5,399 bases of DNA, taken from the NCBI GenBank assembly GCA_023701085.1, contig JAMPXR010000200.1, positions 1-5,399 of the forward strand, given 5' to 3'. The notes below the pieces were generated by a model. The model made no database searches. It was not told the origin of the DNA and worked only from the letters and a program-made list of their open reading frames with translations. Shown here one piece after another: positions 1-5,399 of the stretch. Position numbers and translations under genes: made by a program. Each line of letters starts with the position of its first letter. The first letter of the stretch is position 1. The DNA comes from Ramlibacter sp. (GTDB taxonomy: Bacteria > Pseudomonadota > Gammaproteobacteria > Burkholderiales > Burkholderiaceae_C).

Positions 1-1380
1 CTGCACCTGCGCGAGGACGCCAGCGATTTCCTGGCCACCTGGAAGCTCAAGGCGATCGTCGGCCGCTACTCCGACCACATCTCGCTGCCCATCCTGATGC
101 GCAAGGAGGAATGGAAGGAAGGCGAGGACAACAAGGGCGGCGAGATGGTGCTCACCGACGAATGGGAGACCGTCAACCAGGCCAGCGCCCTGTGGACCCG
201 GCCCAAGAAGGACATCACGCCCGAGCAGTACCAGGACTTCTACAAGCAGATCAGCCACGACCACGAGGCGCCGCTGGCCTGGTCCCACAACCGGGTGGAG
301 GGCTCGACCGAGTTCATCCAGCTGCTGTACGTCCCGTCGCACGCGCCGTTCGACCTGTGGAACCGCGAAAAGGCGGGCGGCGTCAAGCTCTACGTGAAGC
401 GCGTCTTCATCATGGACGAGGCCGAGGCGCTGCTGCCGGTGTACCTGCGCTTCGTCAAGGGCGTGATCGACTCGTCCGACCTGCCGCTGAACGTGAGCCG
501 TGAACTGCTGCAGGAAAGCCGCGACGTGAAGGCGATCCGCGAGGGCAGTACCAAGCGCGTGCTGTCCATGCTGGAGGACCTGGCCAAGTCGGAGAAAGAG
601 GAGGGCGCTTCCGAAGAGGACAAGGCCAAGTACGCGAAGTTCTACGCGGAATTCGGCGCCGTGCTCAAGGAAGGCCTGGGCGAGGACTTCGCCAACCGCG
701 AGCGGCTGGCCCGCTTGCTGCGCTTCGCCTCCACCAGCTCGGACACGGTCAGCGTTTCGCTGGCCGACTACAAGTCGCGCATGAAGGAAGGCCAGGAAGC
801 CATCTACTACATCACGGCCGACAGCCTGGACGGCGCCAGGAACAGCCCGCAGCTCGAAGTGTTCCGCAAGAAGGGCATCGAGGTGCTGCTGATGACCGAC
901 CGCGTGGACGAGTGGGCCCTGAGCTACCTGCACGAGTTCGACGGCACCCCGATGCAGTCCGTGGCCAAGGGCGCGGTGGATCTGGGCAAATTGCAGGACG
1001 AAGCCGAGAAGAAAGCGGCCGAGGAAGCGGCCGAGTCCTTCAAGCCGGTGCTGGAAAAGCTGAAGGAAGCCCTCAAGGACAAGGCGCAGGACGTGCGCGT
1101 CACCACGCGGCTGGTCGATTCACCGGCCTGCCTGGTCGTGACGGACGGCGGCATGAGCATGCAGCTGGCGCGCATGCTCAAGCAGGCGGGGCAGAAGGTG
1201 CCGCAGGTCAAGCCGGTGCTGGAAGTCAACGCCGAGCACCCGCTGGTGAAGAAGCTGGAAGGCTCGGCGCATTTCGACGATCTGGCGCACATCCTGTTCG
1301 ACCAGGCGCTGCTGGCCGAAGGCGGCCTGCCCGAGAACCCGGCGGCTTACGTCAAGCGGGTGAACGCGCTGCTGGCCTGA
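1..1380 (+). CDS. htpG: Molecular chaperone HtpG (Hsp90 family), 3' part, N-terminus outside window
   Basis: HtpG is the bacterial cytosolic Hsp90, an ATP-dependent homodimeric chaperone that remodels client proteins under heat and other stress. Frame 1 is open from the left edge to the TGA at 1378-1380, giving 459 visible residues. E. coli HtpG has 624, so roughly 165-175 residues with most of the ATP-binding domain are missing. The first residues ([11 protein letters not shown], then YSDHISLPI) match the end of the GHKL ATPase domain. The middle domain carries [11 protein letters not shown] (about visible residues 129-139) and LNVSRELLQ (163-171), whose Arg corresponds to the catalytic Arg of Hsp90 that contacts the ATP gamma-phosphate (R336 in E. 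coli). The C-terminal region has the ASTSSD and [12 protein letters not shown] stretches, a charged Lys/Glu/Ala-rich segment, and the dimerization domain ending [10 protein letters not shown]. The ATG at 97 is internal, because homology continues upstream to the edge. No frameshift is seen. The gene converges on a solute-binding protein gene 21 bp away. Confidence 0.97.
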   Translation: MHLREDASDFLATWKLKAIVGRYSDHISLPILMRKEEWKEGEDNKGGEMVLTDEWETVNQASALWTRPKKDITPEQYQDFYKQISHDHEAPLAWSHNRVEGSTEFIQLLYVPSHAPFDLWNREKAGGVKLYVKRVFIMDEAEALLPVYLRFVKGVIDSSDLPLNVSRELLQESRDVKAIREGSTKRVLSMLEDLAKSEKEEGASEEDKAKYAKFYAEFGAVLKEGLGEDFANRERLARLLRFASTSSDTVSVSLADYKSRMKEGQEAIYYITADSLDGARNSPQLEVFRKKGIEVLLMTDRVDEWALSYLHEFDGTPMQSVAKGAVDLGKLQDEAEKKAAEEAAESFKPVLEKLKEALKDKAQDVRVTTRLVDSPACLVVTDGGMSMQLARMLKQAGQKVPQVKPVLEVNAEHPLVKKLEGSAHFDDLAHILFDQALLAEGGLPENPAAYVKRVNALLA

Positions 1381-1390
1381 CGGCGGCGGT

Positions 1391-1415
1391 GCAAGGTTCG
1401 GCTACTCGACCTTGC
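1391..1415. terminator. Hairpin between convergent genes, possible bidirectional terminator
   Basis: Perfect 7-bp inverted arms GCAAGGT (1391-1397) and ACCTTGC (1409-1415) enclose an 11-nt loop, with two more C-G pairs possible if one T is bulged. The hairpin begins 10 bp after the htpG stop and spans the stop codon of the opposing solute-binding protein gene, so it could end transcription from both sides. Neither strand has a clear T-tract after the stem (the + strand continues CGATCTTCTTG), so it does not meet the usual intrinsic-terminator rule. The position is suggestive and the function is inferred. Confidence 0.35.
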
Positions 1416-2367
1416 CGATCTTCTTGACCACCTCGGCCATGCGCTTGGCATCGGCCTGCACATACTGCTCGAAGTCGGGCGTGTCCTGGTAGAGGATGGG
1501 GCTGCCGGCGTTGAGGATCACCTGCTTGACCTTGGCGTCCTGCGCCGCCGCCCGCGCCGCCGCCCGCAGCCGCTGCGCGACCGGCTCGGGCGTGCCTGCC
1601 GGAATGAACAGCCCCGACCACTGCGCGTACTCGGCGTTGTAGCCCGCGTCTTTCAGCGCCGGCACGTCCGGCAGCGCCTCCAGCTTGCCGTTGCCCCAAT
1701 GCGCGAGCACGCGCAGCTTGCCCGACTTGACGTGCTGCAGCACGGTGGCCGGCCCGGAAGAGATCGCGTCGATCTGGCCGCCCAGCAGCGCGACCACGGC
1801 GGGGCCGGCGCCGGTGAACGGCACGTGCGTCATCTTGATGCCGGCGTTTTGCGACAGGATCTCCATGGGCACGTGCATGGTGCCGTAGTTGCCGGACGAG
1901 CCGTAGTTGATCGCGCCGGGCCGCTTGCGCGCATCCTCGACGAAGTCCTTCACCGTCTTCCAGGGCGCCTCGGCGCGCACCGCCAGCACCGTCGGGTCGG
2001 CGGTGAAGCGCGCGACCGGCCGCAGCGAATTGAGCGCGTACATCTGCGCGCGGCCGAGCACCACGTCCGCCTCGGGGATCACGGTCAATGAGGACAGCGA
2101 CAGCAGTACCGTGTAGCCGTCCGGCGGCGCCTTGGCCGCCAGCGCCATGCCCACGCCGCCGCCCGCGCCGGACTTGTTCTCGATCACCACCGGCTGGCCC
2201 AGGTCGCGCGACATCGCTTCGGCCACGGGACGCGCGACGATGTCGGCCAGTCCGCCGGGCGGGAACGGCACGATCATCGTGACCGGCTTGGCGGGGTACG
2301 GCGCCTGGGCGAATGCCAGCCCGGCGGCGAGCAGCAGCAGGGCGGCCATGGATGAGCGGCGTTGCAT
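1402..2367 (-). CDS. Tripartite tricarboxylate transporter (Bug/TctC family) periplasmic substrate-binding protein
   Basis: 321 residues, the usual length for this family. Bug/TctC proteins bind small organic acids (carboxylates and related compounds) in the periplasm and pass them to TctA/TctB-type membrane subunits. The N-terminus is a classic Sec signal peptide: MQRR, then a Leu/Ala-rich core, then AFA with likely cleavage before QAPYPAKP (about residue 20/21). There is no lipobox Cys. Family motifs follow in order: KPVTMIVPFPPGGLADIVAR (27-46), VIENKSGAGGGVGM (61-74), PPDGYTVLLS (81-90), YGSSGNYGTMHVPMEIL (155-171) and HVPFTGAGPAVVALLGGQID (181-200). The ATG at 2367 is preceded by GGAG (2376-2379) 8 nt upstream, which supports it over the internal Met at 2349. 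No tctA/tctB genes adjoin it, so it is an orphan binding protein, as is common for the expanded Bug families of Burkholderiales. The divergent FAH-family enzyme gene suggests an organic-acid substrate, but the actual ligand cannot be read from sequence. Confidence 0.93.
   Translation of the reverse strand: MQRRSSMAALLLLAAGLAFAQAPYPAKPVTMIVPFPPGGLADIVARPVAEAMSRDLGQPVVIENKSGAGGGVGMALAAKAPPDGYTVLLSLSSLTVIPEADVVLGRAQMYALNSLRPVARFTADPTVLAVRAEAPWKTVKDFVEDARKRPGAINYGSSGNYGTMHVPMEILSQNAGIKMTHVPFTGAGPAVVALLGGQIDAISSGPATVLQHVKSGKLRVLAHWGNGKLEALPDVPALKDAGYNAEYAQWSGLFIPAGTPEPVAQRLRAAARAAAQDAKVKQVILNAGSPILYQDTPDFEQYVQADAKRMAEVVKKIGKVE
1542..1565. repeat. Perfect 12-bp tandem duplication inside the solute-binding protein gene
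   Basis: The unit GCGCCGCCGCCC occurs twice head to tail (1542-1553 and 1554-1565). On the minus strand it encodes a repeated Arg-Ala-Ala-Ala in the segment LRAAARAAAQDAK (about residues 267-279), probably a surface helix near the C-terminus. It keeps the reading frame. It is most simply an in-frame slippage duplication in GC-rich DNA. Confidence 0.6.
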
Positions 2368-2452
2368 GAGGGTATCTCCAGGTGAATGCTTGGATAACGG
2401 GCGGCGGTTAGCATGCTACATTCGCCGCCGTGCCCGCGTGAGAGTTTTCCCC
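2368..2452. promoter_or_regulatory. 85-bp divergent intergenic region expected to hold both promoters
   Basis: This is the only non-coding stretch longer than about 21 bp in the window. It separates the start codons of the solute-binding protein gene (-) and the FAH-family gene (+), so promoters for both must lie here or overlap the coding ends. It contains the minus-strand Shine-Dalgarno GGAG (2376-2379), the plus-strand GAGAG (2440-2444, 8 nt before ATG 2453), and a central cluster of inverted repeats. I see no convincing sigma-70 hexamer pair on either strand. TTGGAT (2390-2395) and TACATT (2417-2422) are weak matches with too long a spacer (21 bp). Confidence 0.6.
2400..2429. promoter_or_regulatory. 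Nested inverted repeats, candidate shared operator
   Basis: A perfect 10-bp palindrome TAGCATGCTA (2409-2418) sits inside a second inverted repeat with 7-bp arms, GGCGGCG (2400-2406) and CGCCGCC (2423-2429). Their centres differ by only 1 bp. The site lies midway between two divergent start codons, the usual place for an operator serving both. Related ATGCT half-sites also occur at 2386-2390. No regulator gene is in the window, so the binding protein (LysR, GntR or other type) is unknown. The GC-rich arms could arise by chance, and the inner palindrome is the stronger signal. Confidence 0.45.
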
Positions 2453-3328
2453 ATGAAGATCGCCGCCTACATCCACCAGGACGCGCCCGGCGTCGGCCTG
2501 GTGTCACACGACCTGAAGGAACTGCGACCGCTGGATCTTCCGGCCCGGCTGCGCATGCTGGGCGCGCTGCCCGTGGTCGAGGCGCTGGCCCGCGGCGAGG
2601 CGCTGCCCGCGCTGGGGCCGGCCTTGCCCATGGATCAGGTGCGCCTGACGGCGCCGCTGCCGCGCCCGCGGCGCAACATCTTCTGCGTCGGAAAGAACTA
2701 CCACGCGCACGCCAAGGAGTTCGCCGGCAGCGGCTTCGACAGCAGCGCCAAGGCGGGCGGCGACATCCCCGCCGTCCCCATCATCTTCAGCAAGGTGCCG
2801 GAATCGGTGATCGGCCCGGGCGAGCCGATCGTGATCGTGCCTGAAGTCTCCGGCGCGATCGACTACGAAGCCGAGCTGGCTGTCGTCATCGGGCCGGGCG
2901 GCAAGGGCATCAAGGCGGCCGACGCGATGAAGCATGTCTGGGGCTACACCATCGTCAACGACGTGACCGCGCGCGACTGGCAGAGCCGCCATCTGCAATG
3001 GCACATGGGCAAGTCGTTCGACACCTTCTGCCCCATGGGCCCCTGGCTGGTCAGCGCCGACGAATGCGACGGCACCCGCACCCACGTGCGCTGCTACGTC
3101 AACGGCGAGGAGCGGCAGAACGCGTCCACCACCGACCTGATCTTCGGCATCCCGGCGCTGATCGAAACTCTGTCGGCCGGCATCACGCTCTACCCGGGCG
3201 ACGTGATCGCCACCGGAACGCCCGTGGGCGTGGGCATCGGCTTCAAGCCGCCGAAGTACCTGAAGGCGGGTGACGTGGTGCGGGTGGAGATCGACGGGAT
3301 CGGGGGGTTGGAGAATCCGGTGCGGTAG
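2453..3328 (+). CDS. Fumarylacetoacetate hydrolase (FAH) family protein
   Basis: 291 residues. FAH-fold enzymes are divalent-metal-dependent cytosolic enzymes acting on beta- or 2-oxo acids: hydrolases of acylpyruvates, hydratases/isomerases of aromatic meta-cleavage, oxaloacetate decarboxylases or tautomerases. A short N-terminal beta domain (about 1-70) precedes the catalytic domain, which shows NIFCVGKNYHAHAKEF (75-90), IIFSKVPESVIGPGEPI (110-126), DYEAELAVVIG (137-147) with the expected metal ligands E139 and E141, GYTIVNDVTARD (164-175) with ligand D170, WHMGKSFDTFCPMGPWLV (183-200), and GDVIATGTPVGVG (249-261). ATG 2453 is chosen because a GAGAG Shine-Dalgarno lies 8 nt upstream and the protein begins as expected (MKIAAYIHQD). 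The frame is open back to 2132, but that part is antisense to the neighbouring gene, and GTG 2438 is a weaker alternative. The length and the QWHMGKSFDTFCP block recall FAHD2/YisK-like members more than fumarylpyruvate hydrolase, but substrate is not assigned. The divergent binding-protein gene suggests a role in organic-acid catabolism. Confidence 0.93.
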   Translation: MKIAAYIHQDAPGVGLVSHDLKELRPLDLPARLRMLGALPVVEALARGEALPALGPALPMDQVRLTAPLPRPRRNIFCVGKNYHAHAKEFAGSGFDSSAKAGGDIPAVPIIFSKVPESVIGPGEPIVIVPEVSGAIDYEAELAVVIGPGGKGIKAADAMKHVWGYTIVNDVTARDWQSRHLQWHMGKSFDTFCPMGPWLVSADECDGTRTHVRCYVNGEERQNASTTDLIFGIPALIETLSAGITLYPGDVIATGTPVGVGIGFKPPKYLKAGDVVRVEIDGIGGLENPVR

Positions 3329-3332
3329 GGCA

Positions 3333-4340
3333 CTACACCACCAATGCCCCCTCCCCCATCGCCTCGATCTGCTCCTCCAGCATCCTCACCTGCCCCTGCC
3401 AGTAATCGCTGGAGCCGAACCAGGGGAAATTGATCGGGAAGATCGGGTCGTGCCAGCGCCGGGCGAGCCAGGCGCTGTAATGGATCAGGCGTAATGTGCG
3501 CAGCGGCTCGATCAGCGCGAGTTCGGCGCGGTCGAATTCGCGCATCGTTTCGTAGCCGTCCACCAGCGCGCCCAGTTGCCGCTGGCGCTGCGGCCGGTCG
3601 CCCGAGAGCAGCATCCACAGGTCCTGCACGGCCGGGCCGGTGCGCGCGTCGTCCAGGTCCACGAAGTGCGGGCCCTCGTCCGGCGTCCACAGGATGTTGC
3701 CCGGGTGGCAGTCACCGTGCAGGCGGATCATGGCGATGCCGCCGCGCGACGGGTCCGTCAGTGCCGGTGCGCTGCCCGCGATCATGCGCAATGCTTCGTC
3801 GCAGCGGCGCTGCCAGGTGGCCTGCACGTCCAGCGGGATCGCCTGCTGCGCCAACAGCCAGTCGCGCGGCTCCTGGCCGAAACTGGCAAGGTCGAGCGCG
3901 GGCCGGGTCTGGAACGGCCTGGCGGCGCCCACGGTGTGGATGCGCGCCAGGAAACGGCCTATCCATTCCAGCACCTGCGCGTCGTCCAGTTCCGGCGCGC
4001 GGCCCCCGCGCCGCGGGCTCACGCTGAAGGCAAAGCCGCCGTGGCGGTGCAAGCTGCGGCCGTCCAGCACCAGCGGCGCCACCATGGGCACTTCGGCCGC
4101 CGCCAGTTCGGCGGCGAGGGCGTGTTCCTCCAGGATCTGCGCCTCGCTCCAGCGCCCGGGGCGGTAGAACTTGGCGACCACGGCGCTATGGCCCTGCACG
4201 GGCTCTTCCAGGTGCGCCATGTAAACGCGGTTCTCGTAGGAGCCCAGCGCCATCAGGCGCCCGTCGCCGCGCAGGCCCACGCCCGCGAGCGCGTCCAGCA
4301 CCGCGTCGGGTGTCAGGACTTCATAGGGATGAGGCGACAT
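3333..4340 (-). CDS. srkA: Stress-response serine/threonine kinase SrkA (YihE/RdoA family)
   Basis: 335 residues; E. coli SrkA has 328. SrkA is a cytosolic kinase of the aminoglycoside phosphotransferase/choline-kinase fold. In E. coli it protects against stress-induced death and is reported to counter MazF-type toxicity. Visible signatures are LGSYENRVY (32-40, glycine-rich loop equivalent), VVAKFYRPGRWSEAQILEEH (54-73) with ATP-binding K57 and a downstream Glu, LHGDCHPGNILW (207-218) with catalytic D210 and N215, and FVDLDDA (226-232) with metal-binding Asp. The C-terminal part has the family's HYSAWLARRW and FPINFPWF segments (287-307). The start ATG 4340 lies within the end of the upstream kinase-Usp gene (20-bp overlap). 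GGAGG (4353-4357) is 12 nt upstream, a little far, so translational coupling is likely. Unlike E. coli, where srkA is followed by dsbA, the downstream neighbour here is a convergent FAH-family gene only 4 bp away, so srkA is the last gene of its operon. Confidence 0.95.
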   Translation of the reverse strand: MSPHPYEVLTPDAVLDALAGVGLRGDGRLMALGSYENRVYMAHLEEPVQGHSAVVAKFYRPGRWSEAQILEEHALAAELAAAEVPMVAPLVLDGRSLHRHGGFAFSVSPRRGGRAPELDDAQVLEWIGRFLARIHTVGAARPFQTRPALDLASFGQEPRDWLLAQQAIPLDVQATWQRRCDEALRMIAGSAPALTDPSRGGIAMIRLHGDCHPGNILWTPDEGPHFVDLDDARTGPAVQDLWMLLSGDRPQRQRQLGALVDGYETMREFDRAELALIEPLRTLRLIHYSAWLARRWHDPIFPINFPWFGSSDYWQGQVRMLEEQIEAMGEGALVV

Positions 4341-5399
4341 GCGCCATTGTCGCCTCCGGCGCGCCGGTTTCGGCCAGGCGCTCGAACGGCAGCGCCTGCT
4401 TCACCAGCATCACGCTGCATGGGGCATTCATGGCGACCCGCACCGGGACCGTGGCGATCAGCCGCTGCATCTTCAGGCCGTGCGTCGCCGCGCCGATGAT
4501 CATCAGCGTGACGCGATTGGCGCGCGCGTAGTCGAGCAGCGCCTGCGCCGTGTCGCCGGACTCGAGCACGTGGAACGACACCCGATGCCCGGCGGCGTCC
4601 AGGCCCTGGGCCCACTGGCGCAGCCGATCGAGCTGCCAGCGCCGAACCTGCACCTCGCTCGCGCGCTCGTCGGTGGGATCGGTGTCGCCCGGCGCGATCA
4701 CCGTGACGCAAGCCAGCCGCGCGCCCGGGCGTATGCCCAGCGACCGCCCAGCGGCGCGCCGCAGCGAGTAGAGCGTGGCGTCGCTCGCGTCTTTCCACGG
4801 CACGGCCACCATGACGATAGGCACCTGCTCCACCTGCGAGCTGGGCAGCGGGCTGGGGTGATAGTGCAGGCCGGCGGCCCTGAGCCAGCGCCTGGCATGG
4901 ACGCGCCACGAGGTGCCCCGGGTCTTCTGGCCGCGCGCACCCACTTGCACCTGCTGCGGATGCGCCAGGTCGAACGCCAGGTGCGCGGCCGAAGCGTAGC
5001 GCTCGTCGGCTTCGGGCTCCAGGCAACGCAGGATGATCTCCTGCAACCACGACGGCGTGGCGGGTTCCAGCAGGCGCGGCGGCGGCGGGTCCATCCACAA
5101 ACGCTGGCGCAGCCCGCCGCGCGTGCCGGGGCTGCCGAAGGGCAGCTTGCCGGTGGCCAGTTCGTAGAGCATGACGCCGATGGCGAACACATCGCTGCGC
5201 GGATCGCCGCGCACGCCGACCACCTGTTCCGGCGCGATCCAGGCCGGCGAGCCGATGGCCACCCGCATCTCCTCGGCCAGCAGGTCGGGATAGTGGCCGT
5301 GCCAGCTCAGGCCGAAATCGAGCAGCGCGGCGCTGCCGTCCGGGCGGATCATCACGTTGCCGGGCTTGAGGTCCAGGTGCACCGCTTCCTGCTGGTGCA
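4321..5399 (-). CDS. Serine/threonine protein kinase-universal stress protein (Usp) fusion, N-terminus outside window
   Basis: The frame runs from the right edge to TGA at 4321-4323, giving 358 visible residues. The part present starts at the catalytic loop of a Hanks-type kinase; the N-lobe with the P-loop and Lys is beyond the edge. Visible numbering: HLDLKPGN (7-14) with catalytic D9, K11 and N14; DFG (27-29); GSPAWIAPEQ (49-58), the APE region; DPRSDVFAIGVMLYELATG (65-83), subdomain IX; ERYASAAHLAFDL (132-144) near the end of the C-lobe. A basic linker of about 45 residues follows, then a Usp-like alpha/beta domain (about 192-332) from VPIVMVAVPW to APCSVMLVKQ. Such a protein would phosphorylate Ser/Thr, with activity perhaps tuned by the Usp domain. 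The Usp nucleotide-binding signature G-2X-G-9X-G(S/T) is not preserved. No membrane segment is visible. GTG 5382 is not the start, because HQQEA before it continues the kinase sequence. The gene overlaps srkA by 20 bp and probably forms an operon with it. Confidence 0.9.
   Translation of the reverse strand, partial: HQQEAVHLDLKPGNVMIRPDGSAALLDFGLSWHGHYPDLLAEEMRVAIGSPAWIAPEQVVGVRGDPRSDVFAIGVMLYELATGKLPFGSPGTRGGLRQRLWMDPPPPRLLEPATPSWLQEIILRCLEPEADERYASAAHLAFDLAHPQQVQVGARGQKTRGTSWRVHARRWLRAAGLHYHPSPLPSSQVEQVPIVMVAVPWKDASDATLYSLRRAAGRSLGIRPGARLACVTVIAPGDTDPTDERASEVQVRRWQLDRLRQWAQGLDAAGHRVSFHVLESGDTAQALLDYARANRVTLMIIGAATHGLKMQRLIATVPVRVAMNAPCSVMLVKQALPFERLAETGAPEATMAHVASSL

Noticed and set aside
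1021..1095. Glu/Lys/Ala-rich stretch in htpG that could look like an insertion or linker
   Set aside because: A charged segment of this kind is normal at this point in HtpG, between the middle and C-terminal dimerization regions.
2390..2422. Possible sigma-70 promoter TTGGAT ... TACATT for the FAH-family gene
   Set aside because: The -35 matches only three positions and the spacer is 21 bp, so it is not distinguishable from chance.
2132..2452. N-terminal extension of the FAH-family frame back to 2132
   Set aside because: It would be antisense to the signal peptide and N-terminal part of the solute-binding protein and span the whole divergent promoter region. The Shine-Dalgarno and family N-terminus fit ATG 2453.
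2504..3085. A 193-codon minus-strand frame opposite the FAH-family gene
   Set aside because: The translation is composition-driven (Asp/Arg/His/Gly-rich) without motifs, while the + strand frame carries the complete FAH signature.
3576..4499. A 307-codon open frame on the + strand opposite srkA and the kinase-Usp end
   Set aside because: It is a shadow of GC-rich codon bias in the two minus-strand genes. The translation is low-complexity, rich in Arg/Ala/His/Gly, with no domain, and both opposite genes have clear family motifs.
4313..5098. A 261-codon minus-strand frame overlapping the kinase-Usp gene, and the similar frame at 4698-5192
   Set aside because: These are frame-shifted shadows of the kinase-Usp gene. 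Their products are Arg/Ala/Gly-rich and lack motifs, and the kinase and Usp blocks are continuous in the true frame, so no frameshift needs explaining.
5380..5382. GTG as the start of the kinase-Usp gene
   Set aside because: It falls inside the catalytic loop, directly before HLDLKPGN. The frame continues with HQQEA to the right edge, so the gene is simply cut by the window.

Overview
The window is about 5.4 kb of very GC-rich, densely coding DNA (about two-thirds G+C by eye). It has the look of a betaproteobacterial chromosome of the order Burkholderiales (Comamonadaceae or Alcaligenaceae type). Three things point there: a Bug/TctC-type periplasmic solute-binding protein standing alone without its membrane subunits, a beta/gammaproteobacterial-type HtpG, and a protein kinase fused to a universal-stress-protein (Usp) domain. 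The lineage is inferred from gene content, not proven. I see no RNA genes, insertion sequences, phage genes or CRISPR, and no sign of recent transfer.

Layout from left to right: (1) the 3' three-quarters of htpG (+), cut by the left edge; (2) converging on it, a tripartite-tricarboxylate-transporter (TTT) type solute-binding protein (-), 21 bp away, with a shared hairpin across the gap; (3) an 85-bp divergent intergenic region with nested inverted repeats, the only real regulatory space in the window; (4) a fumarylacetoacetate hydrolase (FAH) family enzyme (+) that starts at 2453; (5) converging on it with a 4-bp gap, a SrkA/YihE-type stress-response kinase (-); (6) upstream of srkA and overlapping it by 20 bp, a Ser/Thr kinase-Usp fusion (-), whose kinase N-lobe lies beyond the right edge.

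Two functional pairs stand out. The divergent solute-binding protein and FAH enzyme look like a small organic-acid uptake/catabolism unit that could share one operator. The overlapping kinase-Usp and srkA genes look like a translationally coupled stress-signalling operon that combines a Hanks-type kinase with an unrelated (APH/choline-kinase fold) kinase. htpG is a general stress chaperone and need not be linked to either pair. All five genes appear intact where visible. The window is largely ordinary housekeeping/accessory sequence, and the two-kinase operon is its most interesting part.
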